From positions 1-7,762 of the forward strand of contig QIKS01000300.1 in NCBI GenBank assembly GCA_003233025.1: DNA of 7,762 nt. The letters are read 5' to 3'. The stretch's first letter is position 1. Each line of letters opens with the position of its first letter. Shown piece after piece: positions 1 to 5,781 of this stretch. The stretch is from Hellea balneolensis (lineage in GTDB: Bacteria; Pseudomonadota; Alphaproteobacteria; Caulobacterales; Maricaulaceae). A program made the position numbers and the translations under genes. The notes below the pieces were generated by a model, which was not told the DNA's origin, searched no databases, and saw only the letters and a program-made list of their open reading frames with translations.

Positions 1-140
1 TCGTGGTTTACCCAGATTCAGATAAATTCCTGGTGAGCGCCGATATTCCGGAAGGCGGATCATCAATGGATGCAAAACTCCGCCATCTCGGAAAAATCGG
101 TGCTGGCGAAGCCCAATATTTCGACGGGGAAGAAGAATGA
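1..140 (+). CDS. C-terminal end of an unrecognised protein upstream of sufC (5' truncated by window edge)
   Basis: An open frame enters from the left edge (first whole codon at position 3) and ends at TGA 138-140, giving 45 residues. The tail contains the stretch VVYPDSDKFLVSADIPEGG and ends in an acidic FDGEEE. I do not recognise the family and assign no function. It does not match the conserved C-terminal end of SufB, which ends in helices like those of SufD, so an extra gene probably lies between sufB (expected further upstream) and sufC. The frame has no stops and reads like a real soluble protein, but with only 45 codons visible the call rests mainly on position, strand and reading frame. 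A 134-base gap separates it from sufC, so it may or may not share the suf transcript. Confidence 0.6.
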   Translation, partial: VVYPDSDKFLVSADIPEGGSSMDAKLRHLGKIGAGEAQYFDGEEE

Positions 141-171
141 GTATCAAAGCAAATAACTCCACGCCCCGCTC

Positions 172-191
172 ACTCCCGCGCAGGCGGGAGT
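172..191. repeat. Perfect palindrome, probable dispersed intergenic repeat
   Basis: Bases 172-179 (ACTCCCGC) and 184-191 (GCGGGAGT) are exact inverted complements around a 4-base GCAG loop, giving an 8-bp GC-rich hairpin. From general knowledge, very similar CTCCCGC/GCGGGAG palindromes occur in many copies in intergenic DNA of Alphaproteobacteria. Only one copy is in this window, so the dispersed nature is inferred. There is no T-run after it, so it does not look like an intrinsic terminator, but a hairpin here could stabilise or process the mRNA between the upstream gene and sufC. Confidence 0.65.
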
Positions 192-274
192 CTAGTCGGA
201 TATTTAAATGCAGGATGAATGGGGTAAAATTCAAGCCCTTTTACACAAGAAGCCAAAGAAATTGAGAGCCAAAA

Positions 275-1021
275 ATGATAAAAATTGAAAACTTAACGGC
301 GGTCGTCAATGATGGCAGCCAAACCATTTTAAACGAGCTTTCCCTGGAAATCCCGGCAGGTGAAGTGCATGCAATCATGGGGCCGAACGGGGCGGGGAAA
401 TCGACCTTGGCTTATGTGCTGAGCGGCAAGGACGGCTATGACGTTACGGGTGGGTCTGTTCAATATTTGGGTCAAGACCTGCTGGCTATGAAGCCGGAAG
501 AGCGGGCCGTGGCCGGGCTGTTCCTGTCGTTTCAATATCCGCTGGAAATCCCCGGCGTGCCGACCATGCATTTTTTGCGCACGGCCGTAAACGCTCAAAG
601 AAAAGCACGCGGTGAGGACATCATAGCCGCGCCGGAATTTCTTAAAAAAGCCCGTAAGGTGGCCAGTGATCTCAAGGTCAAACCGGACATGCTCAGGCGT
701 CCGCTTAATGTCGGGTTTTCGGGCGGCGAGAAGAAGCGTATGGAAATTTTCCAGATGATGATGCTGGAACCAAAATTTATTATTATGGACGAGACGGATA
801 GTGGTCTGGATGTGGATGCCTTGCGCATTGTCGCCGACGGGGTAAACGCCTTGCGCAATCCTGAACGCGGCATGCTCATCATCACCCATTATCAGCGCCT
901 CTTGGATTATATTATACCCGACCGCGTGCATGTTTTGTCGGCAGGGAAAATTGCCGCCAGCGGCGATGCGGACTTTGCCAAAAAACTGGAACAAGAAGGC
1001 TATGACGAATATGCTGCCTAA
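275..1021 (+). CDS. sufC: SufC, ABC-type ATPase of the SUF Fe-S cluster assembly complex
   Basis: Cytosolic ATPase that works with SufB and SufD in the SufBC2D scaffold, where ATP binding drives the rearrangement needed for iron-sulfur cluster assembly. The 248-residue length is normal for SufC. Visible motifs in order are Walker A GPNGAGKST (36-44), Q-loop glutamine at 87 in FLSFQYPLEIPG, ABC signature FSGGEKKR (148-155), Walker B FIIMDE (168-173), D-loop SGLD (176-179) and the switch histidine H205. The Q-loop and EKKR signature are typical of SufC rather than of transport ATPases. The ATG at 275 has a purine-rich GAGA at 264-267. It is the first clear gene of the five-gene suf run, and its last 11 bases overlap the preferred start of sufD. 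Family identity is very secure. Confidence 0.97.
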   Translation: MIKIENLTAVVNDGSQTILNELSLEIPAGEVHAIMGPNGAGKSTLAYVLSGKDGYDVTGGSVQYLGQDLLAMKPEERAVAGLFLSFQYPLEIPGVPTMHFLRTAVNAQRKARGEDIIAAPEFLKKARKVASDLKVKPDMLRRPLNVGFSGGEKKRMEIFQMMMLEPKFIIMDETDSGLDVDALRIVADGVNALRNPERGMLIITHYQRLLDYIIPDRVHVLSAGKIAASGDADFAKKLEQEGYDEYAA

Positions 1022-2063
1022 GTTGACATTTGTTGAACAAGAGCTGGGCGCAAGCTTGCCGCACCGCCGCATGGAAGCGTGGAAGTGGACGGATGTGCGC
1101 GCCCGTGAAACCGTGCCAAAATCCGGCCTGACTTCAGCCATGACCCTGGATATAGACCTGCCCGACGGGCTGTCGCTGCGGCGCGCTGACGAGCCGGCCA
1201 AAGATCATCCTATGGGAAAAATCGCCCGCAATTTTTGTGGCAAGGCCTATATGATTGATGTGCCCGCCGGGTTTCAATCTGCAAAACCCTTAAAGTTGAA
1301 CGGTTTGGGTCAGGGGCACGGACGTATTTTTGTCAAAATCGGTGCTGGTGCGAAATTGGAAGTTTGGGAAAACCACGAAAGCACGACACCCGATTTTGTC
1401 AATTTGGAAATCAGTTTTGATCTTGGCGAGGCGGCCGAACTTACCCGCACGCTTATCCACACTGACCACGCCGATACGACCCGGATTATCACCGCATATA
1501 TCAATGCATGGGGCGGGGCAAAAATCAGGCAATATGCGCTTAGTTTTGGCGCAGGCATTGCTAGGCTTGAGACAAATATTGCAGCGCTTGGCGAAGGCGT
1601 ATCTGCCGAGATCAACGGTGCATATCTGTTAAGCGGCAAACGTCATACCGACATGACATCGCTCATCGATTTAACCGGCGAAAACGCCCATATCCGCCAA
1701 TGTGTCAAAGGCGTGGTGAGCGACAAAGCGCGCGGGGTTTTCCAAGGGAAATTTCATGTGCGCCGGCCGGCACAATTTACCGACGCGCAAATGCGCCACG
1801 ACGCGCTGATGCTTTCAGATACGTCCGAAATCCGTGCCAAGCCGGAGCTTGAAATTTACGCCGATGATGTGGCTTGCGCCCACGGCAATACCTTGGGTGC
1901 GCTCGATGAAAGCGCGCTGTTTTACATGCGTACAAGGGGCATTGCTGCGCCGCAAGCACGCGCGCTTCTTACCCAGGCATTTGTCGCTGAAGCTTTTGAA
2001 GGCATGGCGGATAATACGGAATTTACCGCCCGGATAGAAGCTTGGCTGGAGCAGCACGCATGA
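1011..2063 (+). CDS. sufD: SufD, SUF scaffold subunit
   Basis: SufB/SufD-family beta-helix protein that pairs with SufB and SufC in the cytosolic SUF scaffold, and is linked in the literature to iron acquisition for the cluster. From the ATG at 1011 the product is 350 residues, short but within range for alphaproteobacterial SufD. The N-terminal LPHRRMEAWKWTDVRA matches the usual SufD opening. The C-terminal part holds CAHGNTLGALDE (C289, H291), containing the conserved SufD histidine, followed by the helical FYMRTRGI...ARALLTQAF segment shared with SufB. The start is uncertain: ATG 1002 (353 residues) is also in frame, but AAGAAGG at 993-999 lies 11 bases before 1011 and only 2 before 1002, so 1011 is preferred. 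Starts further upstream lie deep inside sufC and are unlikely. The start overlaps the sufC end and the stop overlaps the sufS start, suggesting coupled translation. Confidence 0.95.
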   Translation: MLPKLTFVEQELGASLPHRRMEAWKWTDVRARETVPKSGLTSAMTLDIDLPDGLSLRRADEPAKDHPMGKIARNFCGKAYMIDVPAGFQSAKPLKLNGLGQGHGRIFVKIGAGAKLEVWENHESTTPDFVNLEISFDLGEAAELTRTLIHTDHADTTRIITAYINAWGGAKIRQYALSFGAGIARLETNIAALGEGVSAEINGAYLLSGKRHTDMTSLIDLTGENAHIRQCVKGVVSDKARGVFQGKFHVRRPAQFTDAQMRHDALMLSDTSEIRAKPELEIYADDVACAHGNTLGALDESALFYMRTRGIAAPQARALLTQAFVAEAFEGMADNTEFTARIEAWLEQHA

Positions 2064-3277
2064 GCTTTGATGTCACTGCCATCCGCAAGCAATTCCCGGT
2101 GTTAAAGCGAGAAATCCACGGGCACACTTTGGCCTATCTCGACAATGCCGCCAGCGCACAAAAGCCGCAAGCGGTCATCGATGCTATGGTGGATTGTTTC
2201 GAGAACTCCTACGCTAATGTCCACCGGGGCCTGCACACAATGGCCAATGAAACCACGGAAAAATTCGAGCAAGCGCGAGGGCGTGTCGCCGAGTTTTTGG
2301 GGGCTGCGGAGGCCAATGAAATCGTCTTTACCAAAGGCGCAACCGAGGCCCTTAATCTGGTTGCTTACGGCTTGATGGGCGAGATTGAAGCGGGCGACGA
2401 AATTATCATAAGCCAAATGGAACACCATTCCAACATTGTGCCTTGGCATTTCTTGCGTGAGCATTTCGGCGCGGTGCTTAAATGGGTACCGGTTTTGGAC
2501 GACGGGAGCCTCGACTTGGACGCCTATGGGGCCTTGTTTAGCAAGCGGACAAAGATCGTTTCCCTGACCCATATGTCCAATGTGCTTGGCACGATAAACC
2601 CGCTCAAGAGAATGGCAAAAACTGCCCATGAGCATGGCTGTTTGTTCGTCGTTGACGGGGCGCAAGCGGCGGTACATTTCCCGGTTGATGTTTTGGATAT
2701 TGATGCGGATTTTTATGTTATGACCGGTCATAAGCTTTACGGCCCGACCGGAATCGGCGCGCTTTATGGCAAGCGAGAATGCTTGGAGCGCTTGCGTCCG
2801 TTTCAAGGCGGCGGCGAGATGATTGAAGATGTGTTTGAAGACCGGATTACCTATGCCGAAATCCCTCATAAATTTGAAGCGGGAACGCCGCCGATTGTCG
2901 AAGCCATTGGTTTTGGCGCCGCGATAAAATGGCTGTCGGCCCAAGACAGAACAGCAATAGAGGCCCACGAAATGATGCTTTATAACCGGGCATTGGCAGG
3001 CCTGCGCGAGATAAATTCATTTCGCCTTATCGGCGATGCGCCCGATAAAGGCGCGGTGCTGTCCTTTGGCTTGGAAGGCGCTCACGCCCACGATATCGCG
3101 CAAATTTTAGACCGTTACGGCATTGCGGTGCGGGCCGGGCAGCATTGCGCCCAGCCCTTGATGGAACGGTTTAATGTCCATTCGACCAGCCGTGCCAGTT
3201 TCGGTATTTATAATACGGTGGATGAGGTTGATCGCCTGATTGCCGGCGTAAAAAAAGCGCGCACCTTTCTTTCGTAA
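2060..3277 (+). CDS. sufS: SufS, PLP-dependent cysteine desulfurase
   Basis: Class-V aminotransferase-fold enzyme that converts L-cysteine to alanine and leaves a persulfide on its active-site cysteine, supplying sulfur to the SUF scaffold. The product is 405 residues, normal for group II desulfurases. Visible active-site features are the PLP-stacking histidine region MEHHSN (H122/H123), VVDGAQ with D199 contacting the PLP ring nitrogen, the Schiff-base lysine K225 in TGHKLYGPTG, the catalytic cysteine C363 in AGQHCAQPLM, and R378 in TSRASF for substrate carboxylate binding. The RAGQHCAQP sequence puts it with SufS/CsdA rather than IscS. The ATG at 2060 overlaps the sufD stop (ATGA) and has GGAG at 2048-2051, 8 bases upstream. 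Group II enzymes usually need a SufE or SufU partner, and neither is in the window. Confidence 0.97.
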   Translation: MSFDVTAIRKQFPVLKREIHGHTLAYLDNAASAQKPQAVIDAMVDCFENSYANVHRGLHTMANETTEKFEQARGRVAEFLGAAEANEIVFTKGATEALNLVAYGLMGEIEAGDEIIISQMEHHSNIVPWHFLREHFGAVLKWVPVLDDGSLDLDAYGALFSKRTKIVSLTHMSNVLGTINPLKRMAKTAHEHGCLFVVDGAQAAVHFPVDVLDIDADFYVMTGHKLYGPTGIGALYGKRECLERLRPFQGGGEMIEDVFEDRITYAEIPHKFEAGTPPIVEAIGFGAAIKWLSAQDRTAIEAHEMMLYNRALAGLREINSFRLIGDAPDKGAVLSFGLEGAHAHDIAQILDRYGIAVRAGQHCAQPLMERFNVHSTSRASFGIYNTVDEVDRLIAGVKKARTFLS

Positions 3278-3303
3278 GAAAATGCCCTATATAAGAGAGT
3301 ATG

Positions 3304-3696
3304 ATGAGTGAAGATATGAACACAGAAACACCCCGCGATGTTATTGACGTCGCATCCGCCGGCGATACTTCAAAGCCGAGCAATGCCGACATTGAGCGGA
3401 TAACGGCGGATGTGATTACCCAGATCAAGACGATTTACGATCCGGAAATCCCGGTTGATATTTATGAGCTTGGCTTGATTTACAAGGTCGAGCTTGAAGA
3501 TGACCGCACGCTAAAAGTGGATATGACTTTGACCGCGCCGGGCTGCCCCGTGGCCGGAGAAATGCCAATTTGGGTGCAAGACGCTTGCATTATGATCGAC
3601 GGTGTGAACAAAGTTGAAGTGGAAATGGTGTTTGATCCGCCGTGGACGCCTGATTTGCTCAGCGATGAAGCGCGGCTTGAATTGAACATGTTTTAG
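3304..3696 (+). CDS. sufT: DUF59/MIP18-family SUF-associated protein (SufT-like)
   Basis: Small cytosolic protein of the DUF59 (FeS assembly P) family. Relatives act as accessory factors in Fe-S cluster maturation or carriage, and this version is typically embedded in alphaproteobacterial suf operons. About 35 residues of polar, probably disordered leader precede the domain. The domain shows the family hallmark YDPEIPVDIYELGLIY, then DMTLTAPGCPVAGEMP with the conserved cysteine (C81 from this start), then EMVFDPPWTPDLLSDEARLELNMF at the C-terminus, which is characteristic of the SUF-associated branch. ATGs at 3301, 3304 and 3316 are all in frame. The AAGAGAG at 3293-3299 is best spaced for 3304, giving 130 residues. 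It lies 26 bases after sufS and 10 before sufA. The exact biochemical role in this organism is inferred from context. Confidence 0.9.
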   Translation: MSEDMNTETPRDVIDVASAGDTSKPSNADIERITADVITQIKTIYDPEIPVDIYELGLIYKVELEDDRTLKVDMTLTAPGCPVAGEMPIWVQDACIMIDGVNKVEVEMVFDPPWTPDLLSDEARLELNMF

Positions 3697-3706
3697 GATT
3701 GAGGCA

Positions 3707-4069
3707 ATGGAAACCACAAAAAGAGCTAAACCACAACTCGTGACGTTAACAGACGCGGCGGCTTTGCGCGTGCGCGAAATTTTGGCTGAACGCGGGCAGG
3801 GGTATTTGCGGGTTGGCGTGAAAAACGGTGGCTGTGCCGGCATGGAATATATGATGGATTATGTGGCCGAGATTGAGAAATTTGATGAACTTGTCGAAGA
3901 CAAGGGTGTGCAAATTGTTGTCGATTCCAAGGCCGTTTTGTTTCTGCTCGGCTCGGAGGTCGATTACGAAACCGAGCTTCTGCATTCAAAATTTGTCTTT
4001 AGAAACCCAAATCAAACCGATGCCTGTGGCTGCGGCGAAAGCGTAACGATTATTCCCGTAAGCCAGTGA
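3707..4069 (+). CDS. sufA: SufA/IscA-type A-type Fe-S carrier protein
   Basis: HesB/IscA/SufA-family carrier that accepts a newly built Fe-S cluster and hands it to target apoproteins. The 120-residue product carries the three invariant cysteines of the family: C43 in NGGCAGMEY, and C107 and C109 in the C-terminal DACGCGES motif. The GVKNGGCAGMEYMMDYV region and the C-terminal FRNPNQTDACGCGES are typical. The ATG at 3707 has AGGA at 3695-3698, 8 bases upstream and overlapping the end of the preceding gene. It is the last gene of the suf run and is followed by a convergent gene, so the operon ends here. By sequence alone SufA and IscA are hard to separate, and the suf context favours the SufA name. 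Confidence 0.94.
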   Translation: METTKRAKPQLVTLTDAAALRVREILAERGQGYLRVGVKNGGCAGMEYMMDYVAEIEKFDELVEDKGVQIVVDSKAVLFLLGSEVDYETELLHSKFVFRNPNQTDACGCGESVTIIPVSQ

Positions 4070-4086
4070 CAGGTTTTTAATATTTT

Positions 4087-4113
4087 GTCATCCAGGCTTG
4101 ACCCGGGGCCCTG
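4087..4113. repeat. Degenerate copy of a palindromic intergenic repeat
   Basis: The 93-base gap 4070-4162 between the convergent sufA and helicase genes contains GTCATCCAGGCTTGACCCGG. It resembles the widespread alphaproteobacterial motif of the form CCGGGCTTGACCCGG, with arms CCAGG (4092-4096) and CCCGG (4102-4106) around CTTGA and one A-C mismatch in the stem. The resemblance is from general knowledge and there is no second copy here. It could form a weak hairpin between the two 3' ends, but there is no following T-run, so I do not call it a terminator. Nothing else recognisable lies in this gap. Confidence 0.4.
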
Positions 4114-4162
4114 TAAATAAGGTGAACGCATACTACGCAAGAACGCTGACTACTGTCTAAAT

Positions 4163-5668
4163 CTAATCCGCATCACCGCTGTCTTTCAGCGTAGAGCCAA
4201 AAAACGCCGGGACATTTTCACCGAAGCCACTGGATTTATTTTGGGGCAATCCATTTCTTCCGCCTTTTTTGCGGTGATTCTCATTATTTGTATTTTGCTT
4301 CTTCGTATCATTGTTCGTATTTTGCTTCTTCGTATCGTTGTTTGTATTTTGCTTCTTAGGGGCCGTATCGCTGTTTTCTTTTTGTGCAGGCTTCGGCTTG
4401 TTATTTTGGGTGTTAGGGCTGTTTTTCCCGCGCCGAGGCCCACGTTCGCGTCCACGGCCACGTTGAGGGCGTGCGCCGCCTGTTGGGAAATCGGCGAGAC
4501 CGGGGATTTCAACTTCCTCGATTTCTTTTATCTGTATCATTTTTAAAATAGCAGAGAAATATTTGCTGTCCCCCGGCGTGACGAACATGACCGTCTCGCC
4601 TTTGCGCCCGGCCCGGCCGGTGCGGCCAATGCGGTGAACATAGTCTTCGCTGTGGCTGGGCACATCAAAATTCAGCACATGGCTAACGGCGGGAATATCC
4701 AAACCACGAGCGGCGACATCGGAGGCGATAAGCAGTTTTACGTCGCCGTTTTTAAAAGCATCCAAAGTTTTCATCCGCACCGATTGCGGCAAATCTCCGT
4801 GAATGGGCGCCGCATTGTGCCCATGAACGAGCAGGGATTTGGCGACAATATCCACATCTCGTTTTCGGTTGCAAAAAACAATGCCGTTTTTAACATTCCT
4901 ATTGTCGATAATATAACGCAGGGCGGTTCGCTTTTGCTTGCTGTCATTGCTGGGCATTTTAACGATAAGTTGATGCACGGTTTTTGCCGTCATATTTTTG
5001 CGGGCAATTTGTACCTGTACCGGTTGATGCAAAAATTGATCCACCAGCCGTTTGATCTCGTCGGGCATAGTTGCGGAGAAAAACAAAACCTGGCGCGTAA
5101 ACGGTGTCAGTTTGAAAATGCGTTCAATGTCGGGAATAAAACCCATGTCGAGCATCCGGTCGGCTTCATCAACCACGAGAGCTTGAACACCGGTCAGCAA
5201 AATTTTGCCGCGCTCAAAATGGTCAAGCAATCTGCCCGGCGTGGCGATCAAAACATCAACCCCCCGGTTTAACTTTCTTTCCTGATCGGCAAAAGAAACA
5301 CCGCCAATAAGTAAAGCCATGCTAATCTTTAAATGCTTGCCGTATTCTTCGACATTCTCAGCCACTTGCGCCGCCAATTCGCGGGTCGGGCAGACGATGA
5401 GGCAGCGCGGCATCCGCGCCCGTGCGCGGCCCTTGGCCAGCCGGTTTAGGATAGGCAGGGTGAAAGCGCCGGTTTTGCCGGTGCCGGTTTGGGCAATGCC
5501 CAGCACATCCTTGCCGGCAAGCGCGGGGGGTATGGCCTGGGCCTGTATAGGCGTCGGGGTGGTATACCCCTTTTCGTCAAGCGCTTTTAGGATTTCGGGG
5601 ATCAGCCCCAGTTCAGAAAAGCTCACCTTCACGGCGTCGCTGTCTGGTTTGTCATGGTTATCAGTCAC
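4163..5668 (-). CDS. RhlE-type DEAD-box ATP-dependent RNA helicase
   Basis: ATP-dependent RNA-remodelling enzyme, likely acting in ribosome assembly, RNA decay or cold adaptation as relatives do. The 501-residue product shows the complete helicase core: Q motif (F17, PTPIQ 38-42), Walker A AQTGTGKT (59-66), PTRELA (94-99), TPGR (143-146), DEAD at 167-170, SAT (198-200), IVFCN (263-267), ASDVAARGLDIP (315-326) and HRIGRTGRAG (345-354). From about residue 398 the tail is basic and low in complexity, first RGRGRERGPRRG, then a KKQNTNNDT tandem repeat, ending in an ENVPAFFG patch. Core and tail fit the RhlE group, but the exact subfamily is not certain. The start is GTG at 5668 with no good ribosome-binding site just upstream. 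It converges on sufA and lies 113 bases downstream of the amidohydrolase gene on the same strand. Confidence 0.95.
   Translation of the reverse strand: MTDNHDKPDSDAVKVSFSELGLIPEILKALDEKGYTTPTPIQAQAIPPALAGKDVLGIAQTGTGKTGAFTLPILNRLAKGRARARMPRCLIVCPTRELAAQVAENVEEYGKHLKISMALLIGGVSFADQERKLNRGVDVLIATPGRLLDHFERGKILLTGVQALVVDEADRMLDMGFIPDIERIFKLTPFTRQVLFFSATMPDEIKRLVDQFLHQPVQVQIARKNMTAKTVHQLIVKMPSNDSKQKRTALRYIIDNRNVKNGIVFCNRKRDVDIVAKSLLVHGHNAAPIHGDLPQSVRMKTLDAFKNGDVKLLIASDVAARGLDIPAVSHVLNFDVPSHSEDYVHRIGRTGRAGRKGETVMFVTPGDSKYFSAILKMIQIKEIEEVEIPGLADFPTGGARPQRGRGRERGPRRGKNSPNTQNNKPKPAQKENSDTAPKKQNTNNDTKKQNTNNDTKKQNTNNENHRKKGGRNGLPQNKSSGFGENVPAFFGSTLKDSGDAD
4281..4357 (-). repeat. In-frame 27-bp tandem repeat in the helicase tail
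   Basis: A 27-base unit beginning GTATTTTGCTTCTT on the + strand recurs at 4290, 4317 and 4344 (the last copy partial), with a diverged extension back to about 4281. On the coding strand it encodes almost three copies of the 9-residue peptide KKQNTNNDT, at residues about 438-465 of the helicase. The two full units differ at only two positions, suggesting recent duplication by slippage or unequal exchange. Because the unit is a multiple of three, gain or loss of copies would not break the frame. Confidence 0.85.
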
Positions 5669-5716
5669 TCAGTATCTTACGTTTCCGGCTCTTATCAATT
5701 GGCGAGCCTGTGTTGC

Positions 5717-5729
5717 AGGGCGAAGCCCT
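5717..5729 (-). promoter_or_regulatory. Short hairpin in the helicase leader
   Basis: On the - strand, AGGGC-TTC-GCCCT forms a perfect 5-bp stem, lying about 50 bases before the helicase GTG start and just after an A-run. If the promoter at 5746-5773 is used, this hairpin is in the 5' untranslated leader of about 70 bases. Its role is unknown. Read on the + strand it is followed by a T-run only after 7 bases, which is too far for a good terminator. Confidence 0.35.
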
Positions 5730-5745
5730 TGATTGATTTTTTCGC

Positions 5746-5773
5746 ACCATAGTCTTAAGTCCCGGCCCGTCAA
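5746..5773 (-). promoter_or_regulatory. Candidate sigma-70 promoter for the helicase
   Basis: On the - strand a TTGACG box (5768-5773, five of six to consensus) is separated by 16 bases from TATGGT (5746-5751, four of six). Transcription would begin near 5739 and leave a leader of about 70 bases before the GTG at 5668. The -35 box begins less than 10 bases after the stop of the amidohydrolase gene, so the helicase probably has its own promoter, although readthrough from upstream is also possible since no terminator is seen between the two genes. This is a pattern match only. Confidence 0.45.
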
Positions 5774-5781
5774 GGCTCGTT

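Noticed and set aside
930..1010. Longer sufD reading frame starting inside sufC
   Set aside because: The extra residues are a frame-shifted reading of the sufC end with no resemblance to SufD. The family N-terminus and the AAGAAGG site support a start at 1011 (or 1002).
329..1201. 290-codon open frame on the - strand across sufC and the start of sufD
   Set aside because: It is antisense to sufC, whose motifs are complete. The translation shows no family features, and long antisense frames are common opposite codon-biased genes.
2102..2968. 288-codon open frame on the - strand inside sufS
   Set aside because: It lies wholly opposite sufS, which has every expected active-site residue. The antisense product has no recognisable domain.
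4241..4546. Hydrophobic + strand frame that looks like a membrane protein (ILLLRIIVRILLLR repeats)
   Set aside because: It is the antisense reading of the helicase's Asn/Lys-rich repeat tail. Complementing AAT/AAA-rich codons gives Ile/Leu/Phe codons, so the apparent membrane segments are an artefact.
4634..5272. 212-codon + strand frame opposite the helicase core
   Set aside because: It overlaps the helicase motifs on the other strand, has no domain signature, and has no promoter or ribosome-binding site that I could support.
5717..5742. Hairpin plus T-run resembling a + strand intrinsic terminator
   Set aside because: The T-run begins 7 bases after the stem, the stem is only 5 bp, and no + strand gene ends nearby for it to terminate.
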